Source of the DNA: Flavobacteriales bacterium
GTDB lineage: Bacteria; Bacteroidota; Bacteroidia; Flavobacteriales_E; Vicingaceae
Direction: 5' to 3'
NCBI GenBank assembly: GCA_020635825.1
Contig: JACJZA010000009.1
Span: 62,001-126,000 of the forward strand
Length of the DNA stretch: 64,000 bases
The notes beneath the pieces are model-generated. The model was not told the origin of the DNA, did no database searches, and saw only the letters and a list, made by a program, of their open reading frames with translations. Made by a program: the position numbers and the translations under genes. Positions 43,649 through 52,247 of the stretch are shown in pieces; within the stretch, counting starts at the first letter, position 1, and each line of letters begins with the position of its first letter.

Positions 43649-46558
43649 TTATTGTTTAATCAGTTTACTAAATTTATTAAACTTGTTGCCCTGTATTTTT
43701 AGCAAATAGATCCCATTTGGATATTTAGAAATATCAATAACTATTATCTCACTATTTGATTTCTTTCTGGCAATTAATTTTCCCGATAAATTATATAACT
43801 CAATACTAACATCCTCTCTAACATTAGGAATACTTACTTTGAATATTCCATTAGTTGGATTTGGATGTATAATTATATCCCTTGATTCTTCTAGGTTAAT
43901 CTTATCTTCAATACTCTCATTAATAAAATTACTAATACCTGTTTCTCTGTAAGCATTTCCATAATCATTTGGCATACATTGTATCCAATTACCACCTGCC
44001 CCAAAATATTCCATTTGCCAAGGATTTGTTTTTAGTTTCCAAGTATGAATTCTCGTTTCATTACTTCCTACATCATATATTGCTGCTATCCCCTTGGATC
44101 CTGATGTAAAAAAGTCACCAGATAATACTCTCCCAGTAATTGAATTTGCATTATAACCACTTGAGACATTCCATAAACCATAGTTACTTGGATAGCTAAA
44201 GTAATTTCCTCTTCCTTCAAATACATGCATTCTAGTTTCAGTATTTCCATAGTCATAAAATACCGCTATATCATCAACTAACATGTCATTATCAAAATCA
44301 CCAGAAACAACCCTATTCGTAATAGCATTTGCATTATATCCTGTTGTATTCCACCACCCATAATTACTTGGATAATAGAACCAAGAATTTTGTCCTAAAA
44401 ACATATGAATACGAGTTTCTCCATTTCCATAATCATAAAATACTGCTATATCATCATGTTTAAAATCATTATCAAAATCACCAGAAACAACCCTATTCGT
44501 AATAGCATTTGCATTATATCCTGTTGTATTCCACCACCCATAATTACTAGCATAACTAAAATAATTGCTCCTGCCCTCAAACATATGAATACGAGTTTCA
44601 TTATTTCCATAATCATAAAACACAGCTATATCATCTTTAAATCCATCACCATCATAAAAATCACCAACCACAACTCTACCTGTAATAGCATTTGCATTAT
44701 ACCCTGTTATATTCCACCATCCCATCGCACCAGAATAAGTAAAAGTACCATTGTTTCCAATAAACATGTGAATTCTAGTTTCATTATTTCCATAATCATA
44801 AAAAGCCGCTATATCATCTTCATAACCATCATTATCAAAATCACCAGAAACAACTCTCCCTGAAATTTTATTAGCCTCATAACCAATAGCAGACCACCAC
44901 CCAGATGCCGACTGATAATCAAATAATTCAAAATCTCCTGTCCATACATGTATTCTAGTTTCAGCATTACTACCAGTACCACCATAATCATAAAAAGCCG
45001 CTATATCATCCTTCTTTCCATCATTATCAAAATCACCAGAAACAACCCTATTCGATACCATATTCGCATTATAATTCATTCGATTATTAATTCCATCTTC
45101 ATTAAAAACTTTTTGAGAAGTATTAATTGCGTCATTGTAACTAGTATAAAATAATAAGGATGGTGCTTTTTTAGCTGCATCTTCACCTGATTGTCCATTA
45201 ATCCCAACTTTCGATGCTGATTCTGTTTCTAAGGATATCCAATTTAATAGATTTTTCAGGTATGTCTGTTCTGTTGAATTGAAATATTCAGTATGATATT
45301 TTGAATAATAAGCTATTAATGCAAATGGTTCAACTATATCTTGTGAATAATGATATAAATAATCTACTGTTCCATTCGTTAAACAATTGCTATCAAACCA
45401 ATATGCTAGTGTAGCTCCTTGAGTTGAAGTTGAAGGGTTTAAATTAATTCTATAATTTATAACATGATTTACTCCTCTTTTAATTGAGTTTGCTAATCTA
45501 TTTTTGAATGTTGTTGCAGTATTTGGAGTAACATCAAAAGTTTCGATTAAACCCCTCAATATTATGGAATGATACCATATCCTTGTATCGTGTTCATGAT
45601 TACCTTCACTACCTCCTGTTTGCCACATACCTTCACAAACTCCACCATCTTCCTGTAAATCAATTAAGTAAGAACTGTGGTATTTAGCTTTTTCTAAATA
45701 ATTACAATCTTGGGTTACCTTATAAGCTTTGCTTAGTGACCAAGCTAGTAACCCTCTGAAATTAGAATTATCGATACAATTTATAGGCTCATACAATAGT
45801 CTATTTGCTGTTGTATTAATTGCATTAAATAAATTTGTCATTTGAGCATAAGTCAAGTTAGAATTTTTACTATAAAACATATATCCATCACACATAGCAG
45901 CTAATGCATAGGCCGCTTCATAAAGGTGTGTTTCATTATGATAAGATGGTATTTCACCAACATAGTTAGGTATCCACTTATCGGGTCTGTAATCCCAATT
46001 GTTATATGTTCCATCCGAATTCTGTCCATAAATTAAAAAATCTAGACCTGATTTTATCATATTTACAACGGTACTTTTATCATTAGTATACAAAAATGTA
46101 TTATATCTATTATAAAGTTGTATCATCCCTCTTATTTGTTTAGCAGTATCTCGATATTTAGGACGGCATCCTGCAAATTGATTTAGACCAACTTTAAATC
46201 CACCATTTTGACAACTAGTATAGCTCCCAGTGTAATTATTGAGCCAATTATTAGCACTTTCGAAAGATTGGGGACCTCTAAACCAAGCTCCTTGATGCCA
46301 TCCCCCAACTCTAGTAAATGTTAATTGTCCAGTTGAAGAGTTAATACTAATAATTCTCTTTGGGTTCCTAAAATTCTCACATTGTTGTAGTATTTCATCG
46401 ATATTAGTATGCCCATTAGGTGCAGTTGTATGCACACCAATATCAGGGACAGACTGATAAGGAACTGTAACAATAATTTCATTTTGGGAAAATAAAATGT
46501 TTGATTGAAATAATGAAAGTAAAGCTATAAAAGCTGTAGTGATATAGAAATTTCGCAT
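43649..46558 (-). CDS. T9SS-secreted toroid-domain protein with FG-GAP-like repeats (969 aa)
   Basis: Signal peptide at 1-25 (ITTAFIALLSLFQSNILFSQ). About 70-470 are helical with repeating segments such as RPKYRDTAKQIRGMIQLYNR, GLDFLIYGQNSDGTYNNW, NETHLYEAAYALAAMCDGY and NHEHDTRIWYHSIILRGLIE, like the (alpha/alpha) toroids of polysaccharide lyases and unsaturated glucuronyl hydrolases; no family proven. About 495-835 hold six or seven 60-residue repeats with VVSGDFDNDG...DDIAxFYDYG and ETRIHMF (FG-GAP/VCBS-like calcium sites). The end (HPNPTNGIFKVSI, then NGIYLLKIQ) is a T9SS type A sorting domain. It is the only leftward gene in the rightward glycan run. I start at ATG 46558; TTG 46576 is an alternative. 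Confidence 0.88.
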   Translation of the reverse strand: MRNFYITTAFIALLSLFQSNILFSQNEIIVTVPYQSVPDIGVHTTAPNGHTNIDEILQQCENFRNPKRIISINSSTGQLTFTRVGGWHQGAWFRGPQSFESANNWLNNYTGSYTSCQNGGFKVGLNQFAGCRPKYRDTAKQIRGMIQLYNRYNTFLYTNDKSTVVNMIKSGLDFLIYGQNSDGTYNNWDYRPDKWIPNYVGEIPSYHNETHLYEAAYALAAMCDGYMFYSKNSNLTYAQMTNLFNAINTTANRLLYEPINCIDNSNFRGLLAWSLSKAYKVTQDCNYLEKAKYHSSYLIDLQEDGGVCEGMWQTGGSEGNHEHDTRIWYHSIILRGLIETFDVTPNTATTFKNRLANSIKRGVNHVINYRINLNPSTSTQGATLAYWFDSNCLTNGTVDYLYHYSQDIVEPFALIAYYSKYHTEYFNSTEQTYLKNLLNWISLETESASKVGINGQSGEDAAKKAPSLLFYTSYNDAINTSQKVFNEDGINNRMNYNANMVSNRVVSGDFDNDGKKDDIAAFYDYGGTGSNAETRIHVWTGDFELFDYQSASGWWSAIGYEANKISGRVVSGDFDNDGYEDDIAAFYDYGNNETRIHMFIGNNGTFTYSGAMGWWNITGYNANAITGRVVVGDFYDGDGFKDDIAVFYDYGNNETRIHMFEGRSNYFSYASNYGWWNTTGYNANAITNRVVSGDFDNDFKHDDIAVFYDYGNGETRIHMFLGQNSWFYYPSNYGWWNTTGYNANAITNRVVSGDFDNDMLVDDIAVFYDYGNTETRMHVFEGRGNYFSYPSNYGLWNVSSGYNANSITGRVLSGDFFTSGSKGIAAIYDVGSNETRIHTWKLKTNPWQMEYFGAGGNWIQCMPNDYGNAYRETGISNFINESIEDKINLEESRDIIIHPNPTNGIFKVSIPNVREDVSIELYNLSGKLIARKKSNSEIIVIDISKYPNGIYLLKIQGNKFNKFSKLIKQ
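44120..45095 (-). repeat. Tandem 180-bp in-gene repeats (FG-GAP-like units)
   Basis: Equivalent sequence recurs near 44128, 44308, 44488, 44668, 44848 and 45040: a 180-base period (60 codons), with one 192-base unit. The copies at 44308 and 44488 are identical over more than 80 bases, which suggests recent duplication or gene conversion. Confidence 0.9.
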
Positions 46559-46687
46559 ATAATAATTATTTGACAATAAAAATATTTATAAACAATAATA
46601 CTAAAAAACTAGTAACACAATTAATTTACAATAAATAGAATTTATTGGTAATAAGTGATTTTAATGTTAAAAATGAAAATAAAACAA

Positions 46688-46695
46688 TAGTTTTG
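46688..46695 (+). promoter_or_regulatory. Candidate -7 promoter element restarting the rightward glycan run
   Basis: TAGTTTTG, exact TAnnTTTG, 14 bases before the ATG at 46710. It would restart transcription after the leftward cargo gene. No clear -33 half. Confidence 0.4.
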
Positions 46696-46709
46696 TTAAA
46701 CTGGTTATT

Positions 46710-47426
46710 ATGTCAAGCATTAAAAATAGACTTATACAAGAACAATTTAAACCCTCTTTTTTTAGTGTGTTTATCAATCCTTTTTTTATTGCAAGAAGAG
46801 GTTTATACATAAACATTAAAAAATTAAGCTCTCACATTAAAGGAAAAACTTTAGATGTGGGGTGTGGCATTAAACCATACGAACAACTATTTAATACATC
46901 TGAATATATTGGCGTTGAAGTTGAAGTGAGCGGACATGACCATAGTAACTCTAAAGTAGATGTTTATTATGATGGCAAAACCTTACCTTTTCCTGAAAAC
47001 GAATTTGATAGTGTTGTTACCTTCCAAGTTTTCGAACATGTGTTTACTCCATCACAATTCCTAAAAGAAATTAACAGAGTTTTAAAAAACAATGGCACTT
47101 TATTATTGGCTGTACCTTTTGTATGGGATGAGCATGAACAACCCTATGATTATGCCAGATATTCTTCTTTTGGGTTAACCCATATTTTGAAAGAACATGG
47201 TTTTGAAATTGTGGAAATCAAAAAAAGCGTCAATAATTTTGCTGCTATCTCTCAATTAATCAATATTTACATTTACAAAGTATTATCGTACAACATTCTA
47301 ACAAAATTATTCGCTTTGTTGTTTATAGTTCCAACTACATTATTCGGGTTGCTATTTTCTATAATTTTGCCTAGAAACAATGATTTATACCTTGATAATA
47401 TAATTTTAGCTAAAAAGGTTCAATAA
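46710..47426 (+). CDS. Class I SAM-dependent methyltransferase (238 aa)
   Basis: Motif I GKTLDVGCGIKPYEQLF (about 47-63), VEV at the end of beta-2, and a motif III region LPFPENEFDSVVTFQVFEHV followed by FLKEINRVLKNNGTLLLAVP, all typical of Methyltransf_11. A C-terminal hydrophobic segment (LFALLFIVPTTLFGLLFSI) suggests membrane association. In the context of the glycan cluster it may methylate a sugar or a lipid-linked intermediate. Six bases before the next gene. Not closely similar in length or N-terminus to the methyltransferase at 36035. Confidence 0.9.
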   Translation: MSSIKNRLIQEQFKPSFFSVFINPFFIARRGLYINIKKLSSHIKGKTLDVGCGIKPYEQLFNTSEYIGVEVEVSGHDHSNSKVDVYYDGKTLPFPENEFDSVVTFQVFEHVFTPSQFLKEINRVLKNNGTLLLAVPFVWDEHEQPYDYARYSSFGLTHILKEHGFEIVEIKKSVNNFAAISQLINIYIYKVLSYNILTKLFALLFIVPTTLFGLLFSIILPRNNDLYLDNIILAKKVQ

Positions 47427-47432
47427 TTAGTA

Positions 47433-48437
47433 ATGATAAATACTCCATACAACTTCTGCACTCTTTTCGATTCTAATTATTTGAGTAGAGGACTCACGAT
47501 GTATGAATCATTAAAAAAACATTGTGATAATTTTCACTTGTATGTTTTTGCATTTGATGATAAAACCAAAGAAATTCTTGATGCTCTCAACTACAATAAT
47601 ATTACCGTCATTACACTTAAAGAATTTGAAAACGCTAAACTTTTAAGTATAAAAGCATCTCGTTCTGTTGCCGAATATTGCTGGACTTGTACCCCTTCTA
47701 CCATTCTTTATGTATTAAACAATTTTGAGGTAGATAATTGTACTTACATAGATGCTGACCTATATTTTTATAGTTCTCCAAAAGCACTTTTTGATGAAAT
47801 GGGTGATAAATCTGTTTTAATTACAGAACATCGTTATACTCCTAAATATGACAGAAGCGAAATTGCAGGAACTTACTGTGTTCAATTTATCACTTTTAAA
47901 AAAAATGAACATGGATTAACCGCTCTTAATTGGTGGGTAAATGCATGCCTAGATTGGTGTTATGATAGATATGAAGATGGCAAATTTGGAGATCAAAAAT
48001 ATTTAGACGATTGGACTACCAGATTTGAGGGAGTTCATGTTTTAGAACACTTAGGTGGTGGATTAGCTCCTTGGAATATCCAACAATATAAAGTGGTTTC
48101 AAGAAACGGTGACCAAATTAAAATGATAAACAAAAAAGATAATTATGCTTTTGAAGCGGTATTTTATCATTATCATTATGTAAGACATTATGAAAATAAT
48201 ATAGTTGATTTTGGATGGTTTAAATTAGAAAAAAACATTATTACTAATTTTTATGCTAACTATATAGTTGCAATGAATCAGTCATTAAAAACTATTCAAA
48301 AAATTGATGCTAATTTTAAAGAAAGTTTAAGACCTTTTTCACTTAAATTGGCTAGCAACTTAAAAGAAAAACTCAAGTTTTTCATAAAAGCCAATCTAAA
48401 ATATAATATCTTTAAAACTGCTGACTTTCTAAAATAA
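47433..48437 (+). CDS. Glycosyltransferase, GT8-like nucleotide-sugar fold (334 aa)
   Basis: Begins NFCTLFDSNYLSRGLTMYES, the pattern of GT-A transferases that start with a free-running 'LFD..Y' strand. The metal-binding DXD motif is CTYIDADLYFYSSPKALFDE near residues 106-125. VQFITFKKNEHGLTALNWW and LDDWTTRFEGVHVLEH match a glycosyltransferase group I have seen in bacterial surface-polysaccharide clusters. No membrane span. It likely adds one hexose or amino sugar. It is 4 bases before the fdtA-like gene, so tightly packed in one operon. Confidence 0.85.
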   Translation: MINTPYNFCTLFDSNYLSRGLTMYESLKKHCDNFHLYVFAFDDKTKEILDALNYNNITVITLKEFENAKLLSIKASRSVAEYCWTCTPSTILYVLNNFEVDNCTYIDADLYFYSSPKALFDEMGDKSVLITEHRYTPKYDRSEIAGTYCVQFITFKKNEHGLTALNWWVNACLDWCYDRYEDGKFGDQKYLDDWTTRFEGVHVLEHLGGGLAPWNIQQYKVVSRNGDQIKMINKKDNYAFEAVFYHYHYVRHYENNIVDFGWFKLEKNIITNFYANYIVAMNQSLKTIQKIDANFKESLRPFSLKLASNLKEKLKFFIKANLKYNIFKTADFLK

Positions 48438-48441
48438 ACTT

Positions 48442-48807
48442 ATGGCACACATTATTGACTTAAAAACTTTTACTGATAGCAGAGGAAACTTAACTGTAAT
48501 TGAAAAGGTAATTCCATTTGATATTAAACGTGTGTTTTACATTTATGGAGTAGATGATTCTGTAAGAGGAGGACACAGACATCATCAAACTATACAAGCA
48601 GCAATTTGTATTCAAGGAAGTTGTATAATCTCCAATGATAACAATGCAAAAAAAGAAGAATTTATTTTAGATGCTCCAAACAAATGTTTAATTCTAAACC
48701 CTGAGGACTGGCATCAAATGCATCATTTTACTAAAGACGCAATCTTAATGGTTTTTGCATCTGAGTACTACGATGAAAAAGATTATATCTTCGAACCTTA
48801 TTCTTAA
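48442..48807 (+). CDS. FdtA/QdtA-type cupin, dTDP-4-keto-6-deoxyhexose 3,4-ketoisomerase (121 aa)
   Basis: Single cupin domain of the WxcM-like C-terminal type. VIEKVIPFDIKRVFYIYGVD, RGGHRHHQTIQAAICIQGSC with the catalytic His residues, then CLILNPEDWHQMHHF and VFASEYYDEKDYIFEPY are the family hallmarks. These enzymes isomerise dTDP-4-keto-6-deoxyglucose to the 3-keto sugar, making dTDP-Fuc3N or dTDP-Qui3N after amination. The aminotransferase at 49488 is the expected partner. The dTDP-glucose synthase and dehydratase (rmlA, rmlB) are not in the window. Confidence 0.9.
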   Translation: MAHIIDLKTFTDSRGNLTVIEKVIPFDIKRVFYIYGVDDSVRGGHRHHQTIQAAICIQGSCIISNDNNAKKEEFILDAPNKCLILNPEDWHQMHHFTKDAILMVFASEYYDEKDYIFEPYS

Positions 48808-48815
48808 CCTAATTA

Positions 48816-49436
48816 ATGTTTGAATTCTTTCAAAAACACAAACTGTCATTTTTTATTTTTGGTTTATTCATAGCCATTATTTTAGGCGGAAAAGATGCTC
48901 GATTTTGGGGATTAAATAATCCTAGTTTAGAAGAAATATTAAATGATGTTGGTTCAGGAAAAATTGATGCAAGAACTGTTGTTTTAGATAGTATTCAATT
49001 GGTTAAAGCTAAATCTTTAATGAATGAAAATCCAGAAAAATACAACGATCTACAAAAATCCTTAATTCAAGAAAAAACTGGAAAAGAAATTTTATTAGAA
49101 GTAGGCTTAGGTTTTAAGCATCCAGGGCAAATCATTCTCAATTCAAAACAAAGTGAAGAAATTAAAAAGTTAATTCTTGCTAACCCAAAAAAATATAGTC
49201 AAGCACAAAAATCATTAATACCTGAGTTTAAAAACAAAGACTTTTCTAATTCAAAGCATTTGATTACACCAGTTGCTCTTAATTTATCAGGAGCTGAAAT
49301 TCTTGAAGAAGTAGGTTTAGGAAATTACAGTCCTGAAGAGATTAAACTCACTTCTCAACAAAAAGAAGAAATAAAAACACTCATTAATGCCAACCCTTCT
49401 GATTATAATGAGAATCAGAAATCGTTGTTAAAATAA
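48816..49436 (+). CDS. Novel membrane-anchored protein with three 48-residue repeats (206 aa)
   Basis: One N-terminal TM or signal anchor (LSFFIFGLFIAIILGG, residues 10-25), then three repeats at residues 38-85, 88-135 and 158-205. Each reads as xEILxxVGxGxxxxxxIxL, then Q, then a helix ending LIxANPxxYxxxQKSLI. Spacing and the final NP..Y..xQKSL are conserved in all three. No known family comes to mind; I make no function claim. It sits between the ketoisomerase and the aminotransferase of an amino-sugar pathway. The repeats suggest binding, or a structural role on the periplasmic side. The gene is intact with normal codon use. Confidence 0.82.
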   Translation: MFEFFQKHKLSFFIFGLFIAIILGGKDARFWGLNNPSLEEILNDVGSGKIDARTVVLDSIQLVKAKSLMNENPEKYNDLQKSLIQEKTGKEILLEVGLGFKHPGQIILNSKQSEEIKKLILANPKKYSQAQKSLIPEFKNKDFSNSKHLITPVALNLSGAEILEEVGLGNYSPEEIKLTSQQKEEIKTLINANPSDYNENQKSLLK

Positions 49437-49454
49437 ATTAATGGTCTATTTTTG
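49424..49454 (+). promoter_or_regulatory. Candidate internal promoter before the aminotransferase
   Basis: GTTG, 19 bases, TATTTTTG (exact TAnnTTTG), 33 bases before the ATG at 49488. Both halves are well spaced; the first lies in the last codons of the repeat-protein gene. It would give the second half of the glycan operon its own transcription. Confidence 0.6.
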
Positions 49455-49487
49455 TTTTTAGCAATGCAAGTATTATTTTATAAATAA

Positions 49488-50573
49488 ATGATTGATTACG
49501 AAAATTTAGGAAAATTAAATCAGCCTTTTTTTAAAGAGTTTGAAGAATCATTCCACAAAACACTTACAGGAGGTTGGTATGTGTTAGGTAAAAATGTAGA
49601 AACTTTTGAAAACGAATTTGCATCTTTTACAGGAAGTAAATATTGTTTAGGTGTGGCTTCAGGTTTAGATGCATTAATTTTATCCTTAAAAGCTTTTAAT
49701 TTTCAATCAGGAGATGAAGTTATTGTTCCATCTAATACATATATTGCTTCCATCATTGCTATTATCCATGCCGGTTTAAAACCTGTTTTGGTCGAGCCAA
49801 ATATTGATACATATAACATTGACCCTTTAAAAATTGAAGAAAAAATTACTTCTAAAACTAAAGCAATTCTAGTAGTTCATTTGTATGGTAAATCGTGTGA
49901 GATGGACAAAATAACTGCAATTTGCAAAAAACATCAATTAAAATTAGTGGAAGATTGCGCTCAATCTCATGGAGCAAAATTTAAAGATAAACAAACCGGT
50001 ACTTTTGGCGAATTTGGATGCTTTAGTTATTACCCAACAAAAAATTTAGGCGCAATAGGTGATGCTGGCTCAATTACCACCTATGATATCGAGCTTCTAG
50101 AAAAAGTAAAAATGCTTAGAAATTATGGTTCTAAGGTCAAATATGTGAATGATGTTGTTGGTTATAATTCCAGACTAGATGAAATTCAAGCGGGATTTCT
50201 TTCCATTAAATTAAAAAAATTAAACGACATCAATCAACATAAAAGAAAGTTAGCTAGTATCTATTTATCCAACTTAAAAAGTGATTTTATAAAACCGATA
50301 GTTCATCCCGACTATTTTGATGTTTATCATATTTTTAATATTCGCCATGAAAAAAGAGATGAACTTAGAGATTACTTACTAAAAAATGAAATTAAAACAG
50401 AAATTCATTACCCTATTGCCCCACATAAACAATTGGCCATGAGAGGTATTTTGGATAATCAAAATTATCCTCTTTCTGAAGAAATCCATCAAACCACTTT
50501 AAGCTTACCCATTTCATATTTCCATACTGAGGATGATATTAATAAAGTGATTGATGTAATGAATAAATTTTAA
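49488..50573 (+). CDS. DegT/DnrJ/EryC1/StrS sugar aminotransferase (361 aa)
   Basis: PLP-dependent aminotransferase on keto sugars. [20 protein letters not shown] (PLP phosphate loop), [32 protein letters not shown] (Asp on the PLP ring), and [18 protein letters not shown] with the Schiff-base Lys. Length and opening ([20 protein letters not shown]) fit FdtB/QdtB-type enzymes that aminate the 3-keto sugar made by FdtA. In this cluster it would yield dTDP-3-amino-3,6-dideoxyhexose. A 3-N-acetyltransferase (FdtC) is not seen here. It stands behind its own promoter. Confidence 0.93.
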   Translation: MIDYENLGKLNQPFFKEFEESFHKTLTGGWYVLGKNVETFENEFASFTGSKYCLGVASGLDALILSLKAFNFQSGDEVIVPSNTYIASIIAIIHAGLKPVLVEPNIDTYNIDPLKIEEKITSKTKAILVVHLYGKSCEMDKITAICKKHQLKLVEDCAQSHGAKFKDKQTGTFGEFGCFSYYPTKNLGAIGDAGSITTYDIELLEKVKMLRNYGSKVKYVNDVVGYNSRLDEIQAGFLSIKLKKLNDINQHKRKLASIYLSNLKSDFIKPIVHPDYFDVYHIFNIRHEKRDELRDYLLKNEIKTEIHYPIAPHKQLAMRGILDNQNYPLSEEIHQTTLSLPISYFHTEDDINKVIDVMNKF

Positions 50574-50578
50574 TTAGA

Positions 50579-51340
50579 GTGTTGAAAATTAGTATCATAA
50601 CGGTTTGCTACAATAGTGAAAAGCACATTAAAACTGCTATTGAATCGGTTATCAATCAAACTTACAGTAACATTGAATATATTGTAGTTGATGGTGCATC
50701 GAAAGATGCTACAGTTGATATTATAAAATCTTATGGGGATAAGATAACAAAGTTTGTAAGTGAGCCAGACAAAGGCATTTACGATGCCATGAACAAAGGT
50801 TTCCAAATGGCTACCGGCGATTATTTGGCTGTTCTTAATTCTGATGATTTATACATCCACAACGAAGTGATTGAATGGGTGGCAAAAGAATTAGAAAATA
50901 AAAAAACTGATAGCTTATTTGCAGATCTTATTTATGTTGATGAACATAATACTGATAAAAAAGTAAGATATTGGAAATCGAATGAATTTGTAACCGGTTC
51001 ATTTAAAAAAGGTTGGCACCCTGCCCACCCCACTTTTTTTGTAAAAAACAAAGTGTATAAAAAATACGGTTATTTCGATCTTTCATTTAAACTAGCAGCG
51101 GATTTTGAATTAATGCTACGTTTTTTAGAACGTTATCAAATATCATCTTGTTACTTGCCAAAACCCATTATTAAAATGAGATTAGGAGGTACCACTAATA
51201 AAAACATTAAAAATATTTACAACCAAAATATTGAATGTTACAGAGCATTTAAAACCAATCATTTGAAGGTTTCTATTCTTTACCCAGCCTTTAGACTTAT
51301 TCCTAAATTTTTACAATTTTTTACCAAAAGTAATGAGTAA
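50579..51340 (+). CDS. Glycosyltransferase family 2 (253 aa)
   Basis: GT-A family 2 transferase: KISIITVCYNSEKHIKTAIE, YIVVDGASKDATVDIIKSYG, EPDKGIYDAMNKGFQMATGD and a DXD-like LNSDDLYIHNE. FVTGSFKKGWHPAHPTFFVK and KYGYFDLSFKLAADFELMLR follow, typical of WcaA-like enzymes. Reads from GTG 50579 or TTG 50582; both precede KISIITVC. It overlaps the next gene by 8 bases. Likely adds a sugar to the repeat unit. Confidence 0.93.
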   Translation: MLKISIITVCYNSEKHIKTAIESVINQTYSNIEYIVVDGASKDATVDIIKSYGDKITKFVSEPDKGIYDAMNKGFQMATGDYLAVLNSDDLYIHNEVIEWVAKELENKKTDSLFADLIYVDEHNTDKKVRYWKSNEFVTGSFKKGWHPAHPTFFVKNKVYKKYGYFDLSFKLAADFELMLRFLERYQISSCYLPKPIIKMRLGGTTNKNIKNIYNQNIECYRAFKTNHLKVSILYPAFRLIPKFLQFFTKSNE

Positions 51341-52244
51341 CAAACTCAACATATTGATTATCGGGGGAAGTAGTTTTGTTGCTAAAAATTTCATTCGTCT
51401 TCAACACTTAAATTATAACATAAAAACTGTTTCTCGAGCTAATATTCATTTTGAGAATGAACTTGTAATTGCTGATTTTTTCAACATAGAATCGGAACAC
51501 TTAAAAAATGTAGATATTGTTATCAATTGTGCTGCTATTGTTCATCAGCAAGGGAAAATAGACGAAAAAGTATATTTCAAAATCAATAAAGATTTACCTC
51601 TTAAAATTGCAGAGAAAGCAAAAAATGCTGGAGTAAAAACCTTTATTCAGTTGAGTACTATTGCTGTTTATGGCAAACAAACCCATATCTCCTTAAAAAC
51701 CCTAGAAACACCTACTACACCTTACGGTAAATCTAAATTAGCTGCCGATCAAGACTTATTAAAATTGAAAAGCAATGATTTTAATGTAGTCATTTTAAGA
51801 CCTCCTATGATTTATGGTGGTGATAATCCTCCGGGAAATATGATGAAATTAATTAGGCTTATTTCTAAAAACCTTCCTTTACCTTTTAAAGGCATTAAAA
51901 ACAAAAGAGATTTTATTCATATTGACAACTTAATTGGTTTTATAGATGCTGCCATTCAAATTAATCAATCAGAAATTTATTTAATAAGTGACAACACTCC
52001 TATAAACATCGAAGAATTGTATATAGCAATCACCCAATCACTTTCTATTAAGAATAAAGCTTACCAACTTCCTTCTTTCTTTTTAAATTTTATGAAAATG
52101 ATTATTCCCAATATCTACGATAAATTATTTGGTAATTTAACTCTAGATATAACAGATACCCTAACTCAACTAAATTTTAAACCTCAACCATTATTTTTAA
52201 AAGGAATTGATGAAATGGTGGAATCGCTCAAAAAGGAAAATTAA
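51333..52244 (+). CDS. NAD-dependent epimerase/dehydratase, extended SDR (303 aa)
   Basis: Nucleotide-sugar SDR. The dinucleotide motif ILIIGGSSFVAKNFIRL is at residues 7-23. VDIVINCAAIVHQQGK and STIAVYGKQTHISL contain the serine region, and TPYGKSKLAADQD supplies the YxxxK pair. ILRPPMIYGGDNPPGNMMKL and IKNKRDFIHIDNLIGFI match the WbpV / UDP-4-keto-hexose reductase-type group that provides rare amino sugars. Partner enzymes CapD/WbpM and a WecA-type transferase are in the same run. Exact reaction (4-reductase or 4-epimerase) cannot be decided. Confidence 0.88.
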   Translation: MSNKLNILIIGGSSFVAKNFIRLQHLNYNIKTVSRANIHFENELVIADFFNIESEHLKNVDIVINCAAIVHQQGKIDEKVYFKINKDLPLKIAEKAKNAGVKTFIQLSTIAVYGKQTHISLKTLETPTTPYGKSKLAADQDLLKLKSNDFNVVILRPPMIYGGDNPPGNMMKLIRLISKNLPLPFKGIKNKRDFIHIDNLIGFIDAAIQINQSEIYLISDNTPINIEELYIAITQSLSIKNKAYQLPSFFLNFMKMIIPNIYDKLFGNLTLDITDTLTQLNFKPQPLFLKGIDEMVESLKKEN

Positions 52245-52247
52245 CAA

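Noticed and set aside
44405..44863. 152-residue forward open frame opposite the secreted protein gene
   Set aside because: It is an antisense shadow of the repeats; its low-complexity Ile/Ser/Lys sequence is what the reverse of the repeat would give, with no start signals.
44120..45095. Regular 180-base repeats that could suggest a CRISPR-like or satellite array
   Set aside because: They are in frame within one long gene, have a codon-multiple period and encode FG-GAP-like units; there are no short direct repeats with unique spacers.
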